This document shows positions 47,854 to 59,143 of a DNA stretch of 64,000 bases, in pieces. The notes beneath the pieces were generated by a model, which saw only the letters and a program-made list of their open reading frames with translations, did no database searches and had not been told where the DNA came from. Origin of the DNA: Ascidia mentula (lineage: Eukaryota; Chordata; Ascidiacea; Phlebobranchia; Ascidiidae); contig OX387203.1 in the NCBI GenBank assembly GCA_947561715.1, positions 6,076,001-6,140,000 on the forward strand, read 5' to 3'. Made by a program: the position numbers and the translations under genes. How positions within the stretch are numbered: the first letter of the stretch is position 1; each line of letters opens with the position of its first letter.

Positions 47854-49936
47854 CTAAATCTTAACTTCCTGTGATGATTGTGCTTTTACACATATGTGTT
47901 GAAACCATACACAGACACAAGATTGCATAGCTTTTTTCTCAAAGACAACCCAAACATCAAAGCAGCTCTGTAACAACAATGGAAAAAAGTCCCATACAAG
48001 ACTGTTTATATTGTTGTGAAGTATGAACAACATACCACTTGTAAAGCCATCATCATGGGTGGATATTTCTATTGTGACTTCACTGCTAATGGGAAAGTCA
48101 GATTTAAATCGTTTTCCTGCAGGTGAGGTTTGAATTGGTGATGAATCATCTGATGTATGAGCAAGAACATTGCTCTGCAGGTTTTCAAGTGTTGCCTGCA
48201 GACAAACAAATGAATTTATTGAAAAGATTTGGAAAGATGCATGATCATAACTGGACAAAAATGAACTTACCCACATAAAAAAAAAATTAACGTACAACCA
48301 TAAGGACAAATTCATTATTTACACAGAAATTTTATATGAATCATATGCAAATCATGTAAGTTGAGTCACTGCAGCAAAAGATGAACACAAACAAAATTTA
48401 CAGAAAATCTGTGTAGGTTTAATATTGTACTTAAAAAACAACAAAAACACATCATACCAGTAGTTCTTGCAGGTAAGGTTCATCTTTTACATTGCATGTG
48501 GCCGCTGTAATTGTTTGTGTAATCTCTGCACATTTCTGGATGAGCTGTTTGGCATCATTTCGTCTCTTCGGTCGAAGTGGAGCTGGCTCAACCTCTGCGC
48601 CGCTCTACAAAAACACAAAACAGTAATAACTTTTTTATTATTTGCAACATAATTTGGAGAACTTACTTGCCCTGCTACCATATGACCCTTATGGTCATTC
48701 AGTTTAGGGACTCTTGTGATAAATATGGTGCTGTACAGAACATCAACATTGTTCTTTAAATCTTCCTTCAGCTGCTTTGATGCAGTCCGTCGGTCCTTTG
48801 TGGTGTTTGAATCAATCTAATGACACAATAAAGCAAATGTACAAAAGAGAATTACAATAGGTGGAATGGGAGAACCTCGTAGCCTGGAAATTTGGCGATT
48901 TGTAATGAATAGATTTGGGCGGGACAGTTAACTTTTTTGCTTCTCCTTGGTTTGCGCTCTTGAATAAAAAATCCAGCATCGGCATTCTGTAAAAGTTGTT
49001 AACATTTTGAGTTTTACATCCTGTATATGTACATTAAAGCCAAGTTAATATTTGAGTAACAGAATACACATAATATACATTTACAAGTAGATTTTTTCCC
49101 AAATTGTCAAATTTCTTCCAAAATAGTAAAACAATTTTTAAAACTATAGAAAAAGCTGGCAGCAGAAATGTCAAGCGACATGTTACATTCCAATAAATAT
49201 GACTGGACAATTCGTTTAACTAGATTCATATAAGAATAACACCAAAGCTGCATAATGTATATATGTTGTTGTGTAAGCACATCACAACAGTACAAATATA
49301 TAAACTTACTATCTTTTTCTGTTCTTGGTATTTGTGTTTTTTCTCTCTATTCTTGTCAATACCTTGGTGACATCCCATTACTTTGCGGCCCACAAACATG
49401 AATGGTTGCCCATCGAAGGGAATTGGAATGTTAAGATCAGGATCAACATTAGGGTGTTCCCAGTATACACGACATTTTGAACTGGGCTGCCAATCTGTGC
49501 AAACAAAGGTTAATGTATCTGGTAATTCTGTAAAAATGATTGTGTGTATGTGGCTTAACTGCCTGATTTATGTTGTTTGTATCAGTAAGTATTATAATAG
49601 CAATAAAATAACATTTAAAATAAAGTAGGCCTATTTGAAAGTTATCAAAGAGTTGACCATAAGTCCACAATACTATAAAAAACATTACAGACATAAATCC
49701 TTTTGTGCTACGTTTTCAGAACTACCTTTATCTCCGTAATGCTTTTGTTTTTGCAACACAACAAATCTAATTGCAGAATTCCTCTCAATGTTTTCAACAA
49801 CTTCGGTGGCTTCTTCGACTGTGTATTTTATTTCTAGCGGGGGATGTTCCACTTCCAGCAACTCCATGACTGCTGGACTTTTACAATGAACTAGGATGAC
49901 TGCTGCGTCTGCGCCAAACTCCTTTGTTTTTGCCAA
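47854..49936 (-). CDS. CARF-like domain protein, gene B
   Basis: On the minus strand, exons 49936-49726, 49494-49310, 48986-48876, 48816-48667, 48604-48458 and 48195-47854 join in frame to about 381 residues. It is paralogous to the gene at 50528-52411, with the same six-exon plan and phases. Landmarks are RFVVLQKQKHYGDKG in exon 1; CRVYWEHP, IPIPFDGQPFMFVGRKV and GCHQGIDK in exon 2; KKVNCPAQIYSLQIAKFPGYE in exon 3; TKDRRTASKQLKEDL and HKGHMVAGQ in exon 4. The CPAxIY...KFPxYE and H-xHxxxG pattern resembles the calcium-responsive transcription factor (CARF) domain of many uncharacterised invertebrate proteins, which suggests a DNA-binding role. That assignment is tentative. The last exon may instead splice at a GTATGT after FTS to give a shorter end. 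Exons 3-6 are duplicated at 45.9-47.0 kb. Confidence 0.68.
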
Positions 49937-50527
49937 CAGAAAAAGGCCAACTGTCGCGGTGGTCGAAAATCAAATCACAACGACAACATATTTAATGACT
50001 TCCCACTGCAAAAAGTTTTGTAATTTTTGTGTACAGTTAGCATCGGGTAGCGTATCGAAATCTTAAACATCGATTCTTTTTCTCACAAGCCAACATTCGG
50101 TCTCGTATGTACGTCATTCTTTCGTCAGTTCGAAAGCCTAAGTTGTGCCAACTATTTCGGCAAAATTAAATACGAAAAGACGTTTCTAAACAACACCACC
50201 ACAAATAGTTATTATGGGCAAAATAGTATCTGGATACAAGTCTCCACTTGACAGGTGTGGTAAATTTATTTTATTTCAGAAAAAAACGAACAACATAAAA
50301 AGGAAAGTCATTTCACAACTTATTATTGTGGATAGAAATCAAGGAAAATCCAGCAGTTCATCATTTGTTTGAAACTATTCCAACCCATGAACATGAACAA
50401 CATGTTGTTTGGCCAAGCACAATAAATTATGCACACAATGATTGGAACAGATTCAAAGGAATCCTTTTTGACAAACATTAAAGTAAAACCACTTTCTGGA
50501 AGATTACGGCAGGTATTTTAAAGCACT
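49937..50527. other. Spacer between CARF-like genes B and A
   Basis: About 590 bases that should include the promoter of gene B and the 3'-UTR of gene A. No exon is seen. Confidence 0.5.
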
Positions 50528-52411
50528 TCAAAAACAGTGTTCTTCAATTACTTCAACTTCATCAAATTCAACTTTGCGATGTTTTTCTAACTGGATTTCA
50601 ATTGTCACTTCACTTTGATCAGAGTCAAATTTTCTTTTACTTAACGATCTTTCTATCTCCTCGATTTCTTCATTTGATACATGTTCCAAGACACTGTTTT
50701 GTACTTGCTGTAGTGTTGTCTTGAAACAAAAGTACAATTGCACGATAAAAACAACAAACTTTTCACATATGTTTAACTGAATTATGTAAAAATGCAATTT
50801 TAATATACTTGGTCTAAAATACATCTATTTTGAGTTATATGAAACTTATGCTTTACTAAATTCCCCAAACTGCTATATGCCATACCAGACATGGTTATGC
50901 AAATTGCTCCGCCCCCAGGAGTTAATATAAATTAGTATCACATGAACGCTGATTATGCTGCAGAATTTTAGTGTACAGTTTTTTTTTGCTTTTGGTTGCA
51001 ACTTTTGAACTATTGTAAATTTACGTGGTCAGTTGGTGATAATTTCTAACCTGTGAGTTAAAAAGCTAGTCTGTCCCCCCTTTTTATATGGTTGAGAACA
51101 AAGATTATTACCAGCAGGTCTTTTAAATAAGGTCCATCCTTGACTACATTGGTTGCTTCACTGATGGTCTGCGATACTTGCGCACATTTCTCTATTAGCA
51201 CATTTCTTTCATCAGCAACAAGCTGCGATGAACGGAGTGCCTGAAATAAGATTGGTAACATTTTAAATCACAATTTAAGGACGTTACAGGATAATATTGA
51301 AATATGCTTCTTAACGGACTTGAAATTTATTTAACCGATAGATGGAGAAGCTAATTGCAATAGAACCAGTTTTAATTACCTCCCCACTTATCAGATGCCC
51401 TTCATGTTCTGATATTAATGGTAGCTTTGTGATATATATAATATTATATCCTACATCCACATTATTTGCTAAGTCATCTTTGAGTTTCTTTGCTGACTCA
51501 CGTCGATCCCTTGCTGTGTTGCCCGGTATCTGCAAAAAAAGTTCACAAAACAAGAAGTTTGAATAACAATTTTGTATGATTTCTTTCGAGTTAACTGGTA
51601 CCTCATATTCTGGAAATTTTGCAATTTCCAAGCTGTATATTTGGGCAGGGCAGTTAACTTTCTTTGAGATACGAGGTTTTCTTGGTTTAACCACACGCCC
51701 TTCCACACTACCCTGCATAAAAATAAAAATACAACGTTTTTTGTACATATACAATAATTTTATAGTGAGGTGCAGATGGACGTCACTGTTTCGTCCTAGT
51801 ATCTTGTGTAGAATAATTTAAGTTCACAAAAATGTACCCTTTGTTTTTCTTCTATACGCCTTGCTTTTCTTTCTTTGTCTTTATCAACACCCTGGTGGCA
51901 TCCAAGTACTTTTCTACCCACAAACATAAAAGGTTGTCCATCAAATGGTATCGGAATGCTTACACCATCTTCTGGTCCTGGGTGTTCCCAGTATATTCTT
52001 CCTTTTGCAGTTGGAATCCAATCTGCAAATGAATAATGTTTTTTGAGTCTTTGTGTCATTACATAAGTGCGTTCTAAAAGCTTATACATGAATGTATTCT
52101 GCGCTTTTAAATATAAAATAAAATTAAAAAAAAATTACCGAAACAATTTACGAGGTTTTAACAGCTTACCAACAGGAAAAGGAATTGCATGTAACAACGG
52201 TCATGTTACCTGAGTTGCCATAAAACTTTTGCTTTTGGAGTACAACAAATTTTGTGCCTGTCGATTGTTCTAACTCTGAAACAACTTCGGCAGTTTCTGC
52301 ATATGTATATCGAACCTCCAAAGTGGACGATAACACTTCCATCATCGGTCGGATGAATGCAACGTTAAAATCGAACGAGATCGAATGACGGCGGCACAAA
52401 ATGGCTCTCAC
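50528..52411 (-). CDS. CARF-like domain protein, gene A
   Basis: On the minus strand, exons 52411-52210, 52022-51838, 51712-51602, 51529-51380, 51240-51112 and 50719-50528 give about 322 residues. Exons 2, 3 and 4 have exactly the lengths of those in gene B (185, 111 and 150 nt). Landmarks are KFVVLQKQKFYGNSG; GRIYWEHP, IPIPFDGQPFMFVGRKV and GCHQGVDKDKE; KKVNCPAQIYSLEIAKFPEYE; ARDRRESAKKLKDDL and SEHEGHLISGE. A glutamate-rich tail (SEVTIEIQLEK, DEVEVIEE) follows. As for gene B, similarity to the CARF domain suggests a nuclear DNA-binding protein, without proof. An alternative start is the Met pair MMEVL, about 22 residues further in, because gene B is similar only from about that point. Confidence 0.68.
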
Positions 52412-53195
52412 CAGTTGGGTTAAGTGGTCACGTGACGTATTTTTAACGGGCGCGGTCGCCCTTCAATACCCACAAGCAAAACATTTTAATGTAATTTCAC
52501 TGATTTTGAGGATTCTATACTTGTACTGAATGGCGAGTTTTCTCAACTAATTTTTTTGATTGTTGGTGAGCACAGTGTCTTAAAACTCAGACACACAGTG
52601 CAATTGACAAGCAAAACGTATAACGACAACATTTCTGGAATCGTTTACATTAGGTATTTCTGTGAAAGGTACCCTGATCCTAAAATAACAAAAGCAAACA
52701 CACATAAAAGTACAACAGTGAAACTCACAATTCATTTTATAATATGGACATAGAAACTTTTTTCCCTTTCAATTTTGTCGTCAAACGTTCGGATTCGACT
52801 ATCCAGTGTTGCAAAATGTATGCCCTATTATAAAAGTGATATGGTCATAAGTTTGTTTCTGGAAAAAATTTTGGCATTTACTAATCGGTTACCTTTGTAT
52901 TTTAAAGTGTTCCCTGTTTAAGTTAATCACATGTTTGGGTAGGCGTGTAGCCTGCAGGTTTTCTGATTCGCATTTGTTTAAGACCTCAACGCATTGTTGA
53001 TAGATTATAAAAATATCAATTCTACAAAGTGGTTATGTTTCGTGCGTTTACATATAACCTGCACACAGTGCCGGATTGATCATCAGGTAAAAAAGGCACA
53101 TGCTCGAGAGCATTGGTTTCCAACCTGTCATGCTTCATTGAGGCCTTAGGGCCAGTCAAAAACAAAGCAACATAAAAACTTTAGAACGTATATAC
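52412..53195. other. Intergenic upstream of CARF-like gene A
   Basis: No supported exon. The first part should carry the gene A promoter. A GGCGCGGTCGCC patch at about 52448-52460 is unusually GC-rich for this window. Confidence 0.45.
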
Positions 53196-53521
53196 CAGTA
53201 TTTTCCAACCTTTTTGAGCCACGCAACACTATTTTTATCAAAATAATCGTGCGGAACACCAAATTGTTGGAAGTACTGCGGCATTGTACTTAACCAGCTA
53301 CATGCTCGCGCAATTACATTCTTATTATTACAAAACGAATCTTATTGTTTCACAACAATAGAACATTCAAACTGTGATAGTGGATGATTATTTTTATAAA
53401 AAAAGTGATTTTCGACCCGTGTTCCAAGGAACATCAGTAAAACTGATAAATTTCTTGCGGAACACCTGATGATCTTTCACGGAGCACTGGTGTTCCGCGG
53501 AACACCGGTTGAAAATCACTG
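53196..53521. mobile_element. hAT-type non-autonomous element (MITE), 326 bp
   Basis: It starts CAGTATTTTCCAACCTTTTT and ends CCGGTTGAAAATCACTG, which form imperfect terminal inverted repeats of hAT type. It is flanked by perfect 8-bp direct repeats GTATATAC (53188-53195 and 53522-53529), the target-site duplication length of hAT elements. It has no coding capacity. Confidence 0.85.
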
Positions 53522-53529
53522 GTATATAC

Positions 53530-54450
53530 GATCAGGATCAAGGGGGTAAAACGCCCAACTCATCGAAAATCAATTCCTTCAAAAGTTTGAATTAAAAATA
53601 AAAGATTAATGAATTTGTAATGAAGCTGTGTTTTGTGTTTTACCGTTAGTCTTGGAAAGTGCATTACATGGGTATTTTCATGTCACCTCAGAATTTGCCA
53701 TAAGACTGACAGAACCACAATTCAGCACTTCCTACTCAAAGGCAACGTCATATATGCGGTAAAACGTTTTCGAAATTGGAATTCCCAACTCCCAGGCAGC
53801 GTTATACATTTGCAGGGCAATTACGCGCAAAATCGTGCGTGGATTCGAAGTTTTTATATCGTCAAGTCAAATAACAAAACAAATTACTTGTACTATATGC
53901 GCTTAGAGAGAATACATGCATTGCAGCTTTCAGGTGATTTCCCTTTCAACTTTTCCGGTAGCCTATGTCTTAAATAAACTTAAATATGCATATGGTTTAT
54001 TGCAAAATAACAATGACATAAATGGAATTAAAAAACAATTGCAGTATACCATGTTTCACAACTTTAAACGCCGGGCGTGGTGACAAAAACTGATCTTGTA
54101 TGCCTTATATGCAAATTATCATGCTTTGTCACATAAATTACCAATGTAACTTGTTAAATTGCCTTTTGCATTGTAAGACTTCTTAAGATCTGATTCAGTC
54201 ACCGCCATCCACACATTGTTGTATCATTATACAGAAAGACGCTCTCTTCACAATTATACAGTTGTGCGATTTCACAGCGAGATTGAAAACGAGGTGCAAC
54301 ATCCATACAAATGTACATATATACATTTTTCACTTGCCACGGGAAAATTTGGGTTTAGCACAAATACATCGGTTTGAACTTTTCGAGTATAAGGTAATGT
54401 GGATATCTATTTGGTAGTCCAGCGCTATCATACTTTTTTAACGAAAAAAT
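53530..54450. other. Intergenic
   Basis: No supported exon in about 920 bases. The right end should contain the 3'-UTR of the minus-strand tetraspan gene. Confidence 0.45.
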
Positions 54451-55543
54451 CTACGCCTGGACTGTGGGTTCATCTGTAATCAGTTCCTTCTTATCATCAG
54501 CACTTTCCATTACTTTGCGTATATCAATTATAAAATTTACGAAAACTGCTCTGGCAAGGACGAAAACAAGGAAAGCAAGACTCATAATCCATCCAACAAT
54601 GTAAGCCCACCAATAGTGCCACGAAACATCAGTCACATCACCTTTCCATTTGATGTTTTTCCAATAACTTAAGTCGTACTGCGTCAGGCCGATCATCAGA
54701 AAAATATCTAAAATCATTCATTTGGTCGACAGTTGATTACAAATATTGTTGATGTGTTTTTACATCCCATTAATGAATGTGAAACTTGCAAATTTTTGTC
54801 GTCAATTGCTTTTCAAACAAGCAAACTTTTGTCATAGATTAAGATGGAAGCAGTATATAGTTGTCAGATATGTGTCCTACCTGAAACCAAGTACATTGTC
54901 GCAGCCAATCGCAAGAGTCCTTTTGGGGAACAGCACATACAAGAACGTTTTGCCCAAGATAAGGCTTGGAATACAATACCGCTGGCCAACATAAGCATGC
55001 CAAGTACAAGCATTGCCAGTAGGGTGACGTATCCGTGATTTTTTTTAACTGCCATTAAAGGAAGAGTTATTAGAAGACGAAACGAAGTGTTGGGAGCAAT
55101 TAACAATTGCTAACAAAACAGACCAATTTAGTTTACCGCTAACTTTGAAATTTCAAATGATCGCTATGATGTGTTTGGTTATGAAAAACCTAGTCCAATT
55201 AAATACTCTCATGCAATGTCAAAGCACTCTGTATGTTAAAAGATCACAATATTACATCTGCGGTATAAAAAAGGCATGTGTCATTCATTGCCAAGGTTAC
55301 GCCATTGCAAAAATAGCAAACACAAAATGATTCCGCTGATTCTCCGTTGTACTCACTTGTTAGTATTCCTCCAACGGCTTGATCAATACCGAACACTCCG
55401 ACATAAAACGTGAGTTCCTTTCCTTCGTACTTTCCAGTCACAATAACCCAGGTTTTCATTGCGCATAACAGAATAAGCAGGCCGAGTTGAACGAGACCAG
55501 CCAAAATGGTGACGACAGAAACGTGCCAGTATTTTACCTCCAT
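54451..55543 (-). CDS. Tetraspan membrane protein, family member 1 (complete)
   Basis: On the minus strand, exons 55543-55357, 55048-54881 and 54707-54451 give about 203 residues with phases 1 and 1, identical to the copies at 60-64 kb. Four hydrophobic segments fit four membrane helices: after MEVKYWH in exon 1 (VVTILAGLVQLGLLILL), in exon 2 (VTLLAMLVLGMLMLASGIVF), across the exon 2/3 junction (LAATMYLVSDIFLMIGLT), and in exon 3 (WWAYIVGWIMSLAFLVFVLA). The topology is like claudin/PMP22 proteins, but the first loop lacks the W-GLW-C-C signature. I cannot assign a family. The ATG is chosen by alignment to MVNLQFWH of the paralogues. It ends in an acidic tail (SADDKKELITDEP). Confidence 0.72.
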
Positions 55544-55742
55544 TTCAGCACTAAACGTCAACCAACTGCTACTAAGTCAGCTAACACAAAAAGTCGCAGG
55601 CTATAGCACTCCGAGTGCTGTAGACCTTTCTGAAAAGAACAGTTTTAAAGCATCATCCCAACAAATTGGTCAACTTTGAACACAACATCAATCTTTCAGA
55701 CAGCTCTTTCAAAAATGTTTTTATTTTTAGTAGAAAAATATA
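55544..55742. other. 5' flank of tetraspan member 1
   Basis: Presumed promoter and 5'-UTR of the minus-strand tetraspan gene. No clear core-promoter motif is recognised. Confidence 0.35.
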
Positions 55743-55768
55743 TTTCGCCCTGAAAAGGGCATCATCAG
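55743..55768 (-). ncRNA. Hammerhead-ribozyme-like core (Penelope-type remnant)
   Basis: Read on the minus strand: CTGATGA (55768-55762), T, then a perfect GCCC / GGGC stem around the loop TTTTCA, then GAAA (55746-55743) and TATATT. This is the full conserved core of a hammerhead ribozyme (CUGAUGA, stem II, GAAA). Such motifs mark the terminal repeats of Penelope-like elements, relatives of which are found elsewhere in this window. The outer stems are not clearly formed, so activity is uncertain. Confidence 0.55.
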
Positions 55769-56287
55769 TTTATGCAGTGAACAAACATCACAAGTGTAAC
55801 AACGTAAAATAACTAAGTACGGGCGAAGGTCTGCCACACAAGGGAAAGTACCTTAATAAATATTAAAAAATGCAAATAAAAACCTGGATATGTAAGAAAA
55901 GAACTGATAACTGACTGCCAATAAAATTCTAACAGAAAATATATCGCACAAAGCCTGACAAAACTCTTTGAGCAGGCCAATATCTGAATGTACACGTCAC
56001 ACGATACGCGACGCCAAGACGCTTTCTCGGACTGACAACAGCAGACTGCAAGTCACGAACTGAATTAATCACGTGATATGATGATTTTATGGATAATATG
56101 CACTTCTCCAAGCCGTTTTCGTTTTACGAAAAAAAATCTTACAAAAAAATTTTTGTGATCAGAAAAAAAAAATGCATTGAAGAAATTGTCACCACTGCAC
56201 GTTTTCTGCGGATTTTTCATTGCACATCGTTTTTGGAACAACAACACAGTAATAGTCGGACTAACCTAGTCATGGTTTAATATTAGC
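55769..56287. other. Intergenic
   Basis: Possible remainder of the Penelope-type remnant near the hammerhead-like motif. No exon is supported. Confidence 0.35.
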
Positions 56288-56480
56288 TTTATTCAACAGC
56301 ACATTTAGCTTCATCAATCTATCTCCACATAAACGCCCTTCAGTACTTCGCTCACTTGACACTGCATTAGCAACGATACCTCAGGAGTATTCGATTTCAG
56401 TTCACCAAAAGCAGCCAATGCGCGTGCGAAGTCTAGTTTCGGTTTTCTGCACGATCTTGCAATTTGTCGCTACCGCTACG
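56288..56480 (-). CDS. Orphan 3'-terminal exon, product unknown
   Basis: A minus-strand frame is open from a possible acceptor at about 56480 (GCGGTAG|CGACAA) or at about 56447 (GTGCAG) to TGA at 56316-56314. It reads RQIARSCRKPKLDFARALAA, then FGELKSNTPEVSLLMQ, then CQVSEVLKGVYVEID. The composition looks like real coding sequence with a helical character, and a minus-strand AATAAA follows at 56293-56288. No upstream exon could be joined with confidence. A short frame at about 56814-56752 (MLRSGRLSSDPRLFFLGDAVG) is a possible but unproven partner. I do not recognise the product. Confidence 0.35.
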
Positions 56481-57153
56481 CAAGAGAAAATGATAACTCA
56501 ATCATGAACCGAAGCATTTATACAATTTAAGGGTGCTGACTAGCGTTGTTAGATCTTTAAAGATCTTTGTCACAAATTACGTGTTTACACGTCAAGTTAC
56601 ATTATATTGTGACGTCATAGTTTGATTGTGATGTATGAAATACTGTACAGTGGTAACGGAATCATTGTTAAAAAAGTGAGCAGACTGTCAACAGCAACAG
56701 CTTATTCTGCAGCAGTAAAGCCAGTTTCAAAAACACGCCAATTAAACTAACCCGACAGCGTCGCCCAAGAAAAACAGTCTAGGGTCAGACGACAATCTTC
56801 CAGATCTCAGCATGGTTTGTATAATTTGCCATAAGTACAGTAAACTGCGTTAGTGCTAGAAATAACTTTTACAAGACTTTACAATTAAAGATTAGTGCAA
56901 CATTGCCGTTAGATATTATGTGGGAAACTTTAATTATACGAAATAATTTAGCTCACGAATTTAACAAAAAAATGTAGGAAAAATTAAAATCAAATAGTGC
57001 GTGTGATTTTTTTACAACCAATTTGTAAATTTATGGCGTTATAAATATACGGATTTGATAAACGATTGGAAAAAAGAATGCGAGGCCTGCATTAACCGAA
57101 AAAGATACTTTTGGATGTGAGTGGCTTTATTTGAATTTTACATACATTGTCAA
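56481..57153. other. Intergenic
   Basis: AT-rich sequence. Apart from the short minus-strand frame at about 56752-56814 mentioned under the orphan exon, nothing is supported. Confidence 0.4.
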
Positions 57154-57161
57154 TGCTCTAC

Positions 57162-57855
57162 AGTGGTTCCCAAAGTGGGCGCCAGCGCCCCCCTGGGGGC
57201 GTTTGCAGTCGTACGAGGGGCGCTAGAGACCAAATGGGCGACTGGGGGGCGCTAGAGACCTGGGGGGCGCTTGGTGACAGGGCAAATTTTCTCTTATAGC
57301 GTAACTCAGTGTTTCCTAACCGGTGTAACTTTCCGTAATTTGCGGGTATAGTTCGAATTTAAAAAATTGTTACTGATTTTAAAATTTTCGATAGTTTCTC
57401 CCCTAGGTTACTTTGTAACACTCAATTAGATAGTACACGACGAAATTGTTTTCCCTCCAGGTGGTACGCAACCACAAAAAGGTTGGGAATCACTGGCCCA
57501 AATGATTCAGCCCAATCTTTGTATAATTTAAGTTACTTCAAAAAGGGTTTTTCTCGCATGCTGAACTAGTAAGTATCGATTCTGACGTCTCAACGAATTT
57601 GATGTATTTCACAATGTGTCATCAATCAACGCTAAGCAATCGCTATTCGAAAATGAGGATTTTCGGTGGTATGGTTTGCTTGTTTTTAACTAGAGATTGG
57701 TATTGAAATATTAGAAATCAGACGAAATTCCAACCTCACTCATCGCATTTATTGACAAGCAGCAAATAAATTCGTTTTTTTTGTCTGTTTTGTTAGGCTT
57801 TGTTAAATGATTAAGGTGTTTTGGGGAGCGGTGCAAAAACAAGTTTGAGAAACAC
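57162..57855. mobile_element. hAT-type non-autonomous element with a nested relative, 694 bp
   Basis: It begins AGTGGTTCCCAAAGTGGGCG and ends CAAGTTTGAGAAACAC, imperfect inverted repeats of the hAT type. It is flanked by the 8-bp repeats TGCTCTAC (57154-57161 and 57856-57863). Just inside the left end is a G-rich patch (GGGGGGCGC repeated). Within it, 57307-57495 has its own inverted ends (CAGTGTTTCCTAACC ... GGTTGGGAATCACTG) and looks like a second, nested element. There is no transposase frame. Confidence 0.7.
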
Positions 57856-57863
57856 TGCTCTAC

Positions 57864-58337
57864 AGTGTGCACCGCAGGTGATTGGCGGCAGCTTTTTGTA
57901 GACGAGTATTTGGAAGTTGGCAAACCTTCGGTTAATGACGTCACACCATGATGTCATCTTTGTTTTGACTTATCTTAGGGTTTCCGATCTGTTTTCAACA
58001 TGGTACGAAGGGTTGTCTTAAGATTGATTTTCGTTCATAGTTAGCGTTTTTGTCTACCGCCGCATGTCTATCTACTCAATTAAAATCGCTATTCATAATG
58101 CATTGTTTCATAGTAAATTCTCTGAACCCCTCCATGCAATGCATATACCTGCGAGTTTAATTGTTTTTAAAGCTTCAAAGTAAAATTCAAATTTACCCAC
58201 GCTAGTTGGCACCATAACCACGTACAAGATGTGTTCTTTCGGAATGTCGTAACGTAATCTAACATATGAATTCTCACGTGCCACTCATAGTTAATTTTTA
58301 ACGCTTGTTAAAAAAAATTCGATGCTTTGCTGCGACC
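57864..58337. other. Intergenic before the tetraspan array
   Basis: No exon is supported. It ends at about 58338, where the duplicated block of the tetraspan array begins. Confidence 0.4.
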
Positions 58338-58360
58338 GCATGTGATAAGGCCGACGGAGA

Positions 58361-58408
58361 ATGGCATTGCTTGGGCCACAGCAGCACAGAGCAAACATTA
58401 GTGTTAGA
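58361..58408 (+). other. Conserved candidate 5' (untranslated) exon of the tetraspan genes
   Basis: ATGGCATTGCTTGGGCCACA through GTTAGA is followed by the strong donor GTAAGTTT. Similar sequences with the same donor occur at about 61424-61471 and 62769-62816, each upstream of an exon-1 copy. This suggests a shared first exon, probably untranslated. A short upstream peptide is also possible. Confidence 0.4.
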
Positions 58409-58752
58409 GTAAGTTTACATAACTGTGCTGTAATTGTCATCAATCCAAAGGGTGAAGAGTGACAAAGATGATGGACATAGTATGTATTTGAAAAGCAACA
58501 TCACAATGATAGTCTAAATTTTTGAGTGACAGAAAATACCTAAGTAACATGTGTATGCTTTGTCAGTTGCACGCACACTGCATTCATAACAGCAGCTTGG
58601 AACAAACTAGTACATGCTATATGTTCAATTTTTAAAGCGTTGCGATACAAGGGATTTTCGTTCTTCGTTTTCATCGACATTTGTTTTTCGCGGTTTGTCT
58701 GGAAACACATTATTGCTGTGACTGCTATAGTGATATAGACTAACGAAGTGCA

Positions 58753-58940
58753 ATGGTTAATCTTCAATTTTGGCACGGTTGTGCTGCAAATCTTGCTACT
58801 GGGTTTATTCTGCTTTGCATTTTGATTAGTTTGGTCGCAATGAAGAGTTGGTTAAAGGCAGTTGTAAAATTTGGCGAATTGGTATCGTTTTATTGCGGAG
58901 CATTTAATAGTACACCGGTGGGTCATATACTACTTTTACA
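58753..58940 (+). pseudogene. Tetraspan exon-1 relic
   Basis: It starts MVNLQFWHGCAANLATGF and has the first helix and the donor (TTTTACA|GTAAGT), but is 188 nt long instead of 193. It therefore ends in the wrong phase for exon 2, and no own exon 2 or 3 follows before the next complete gene at 60127. It is a broken partial copy. Confidence 0.7.
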
Positions 58941-59143
58941 GTAAGTTATCTATACAATTTCGTGCTATAGACCTATCTACATTTTTATAAAGTACATTTT
59001 GTTGCATTGCTGCCCTTATAGGCTATGTGGCGCATAGGATTGCCATACGACAAGATTTTCGCAAACATGTTCGGAATGTTAGTGTTCAAATCTTCAGGAT
59101 TGATAACTATTAAACTTAGTCACATCATATAATAATTACCGAT

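Larger units (their letters stand above)
45174..49157. repeat. Near-identical 2-kb tandem duplication (units 45174-47153 and 47154-49157)
   Basis: The two units differ only by a few substitutions, a one-base deletion (TTGGAATAG against TTGAATAG), and an insertion of about 25 bases in the second unit near 48279-48303. Each unit carries katanin exons 18-19 on + and exons 3-6 of the CARF-like gene B on -. The junction (AAAAAGC / TTTCTAGG) shows only one or two bases of microhomology, so it does not look like recombination between repeats. Katanin can use the first copy of its exons and gene B the second, so both genes stay intact. Confidence 0.9.
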
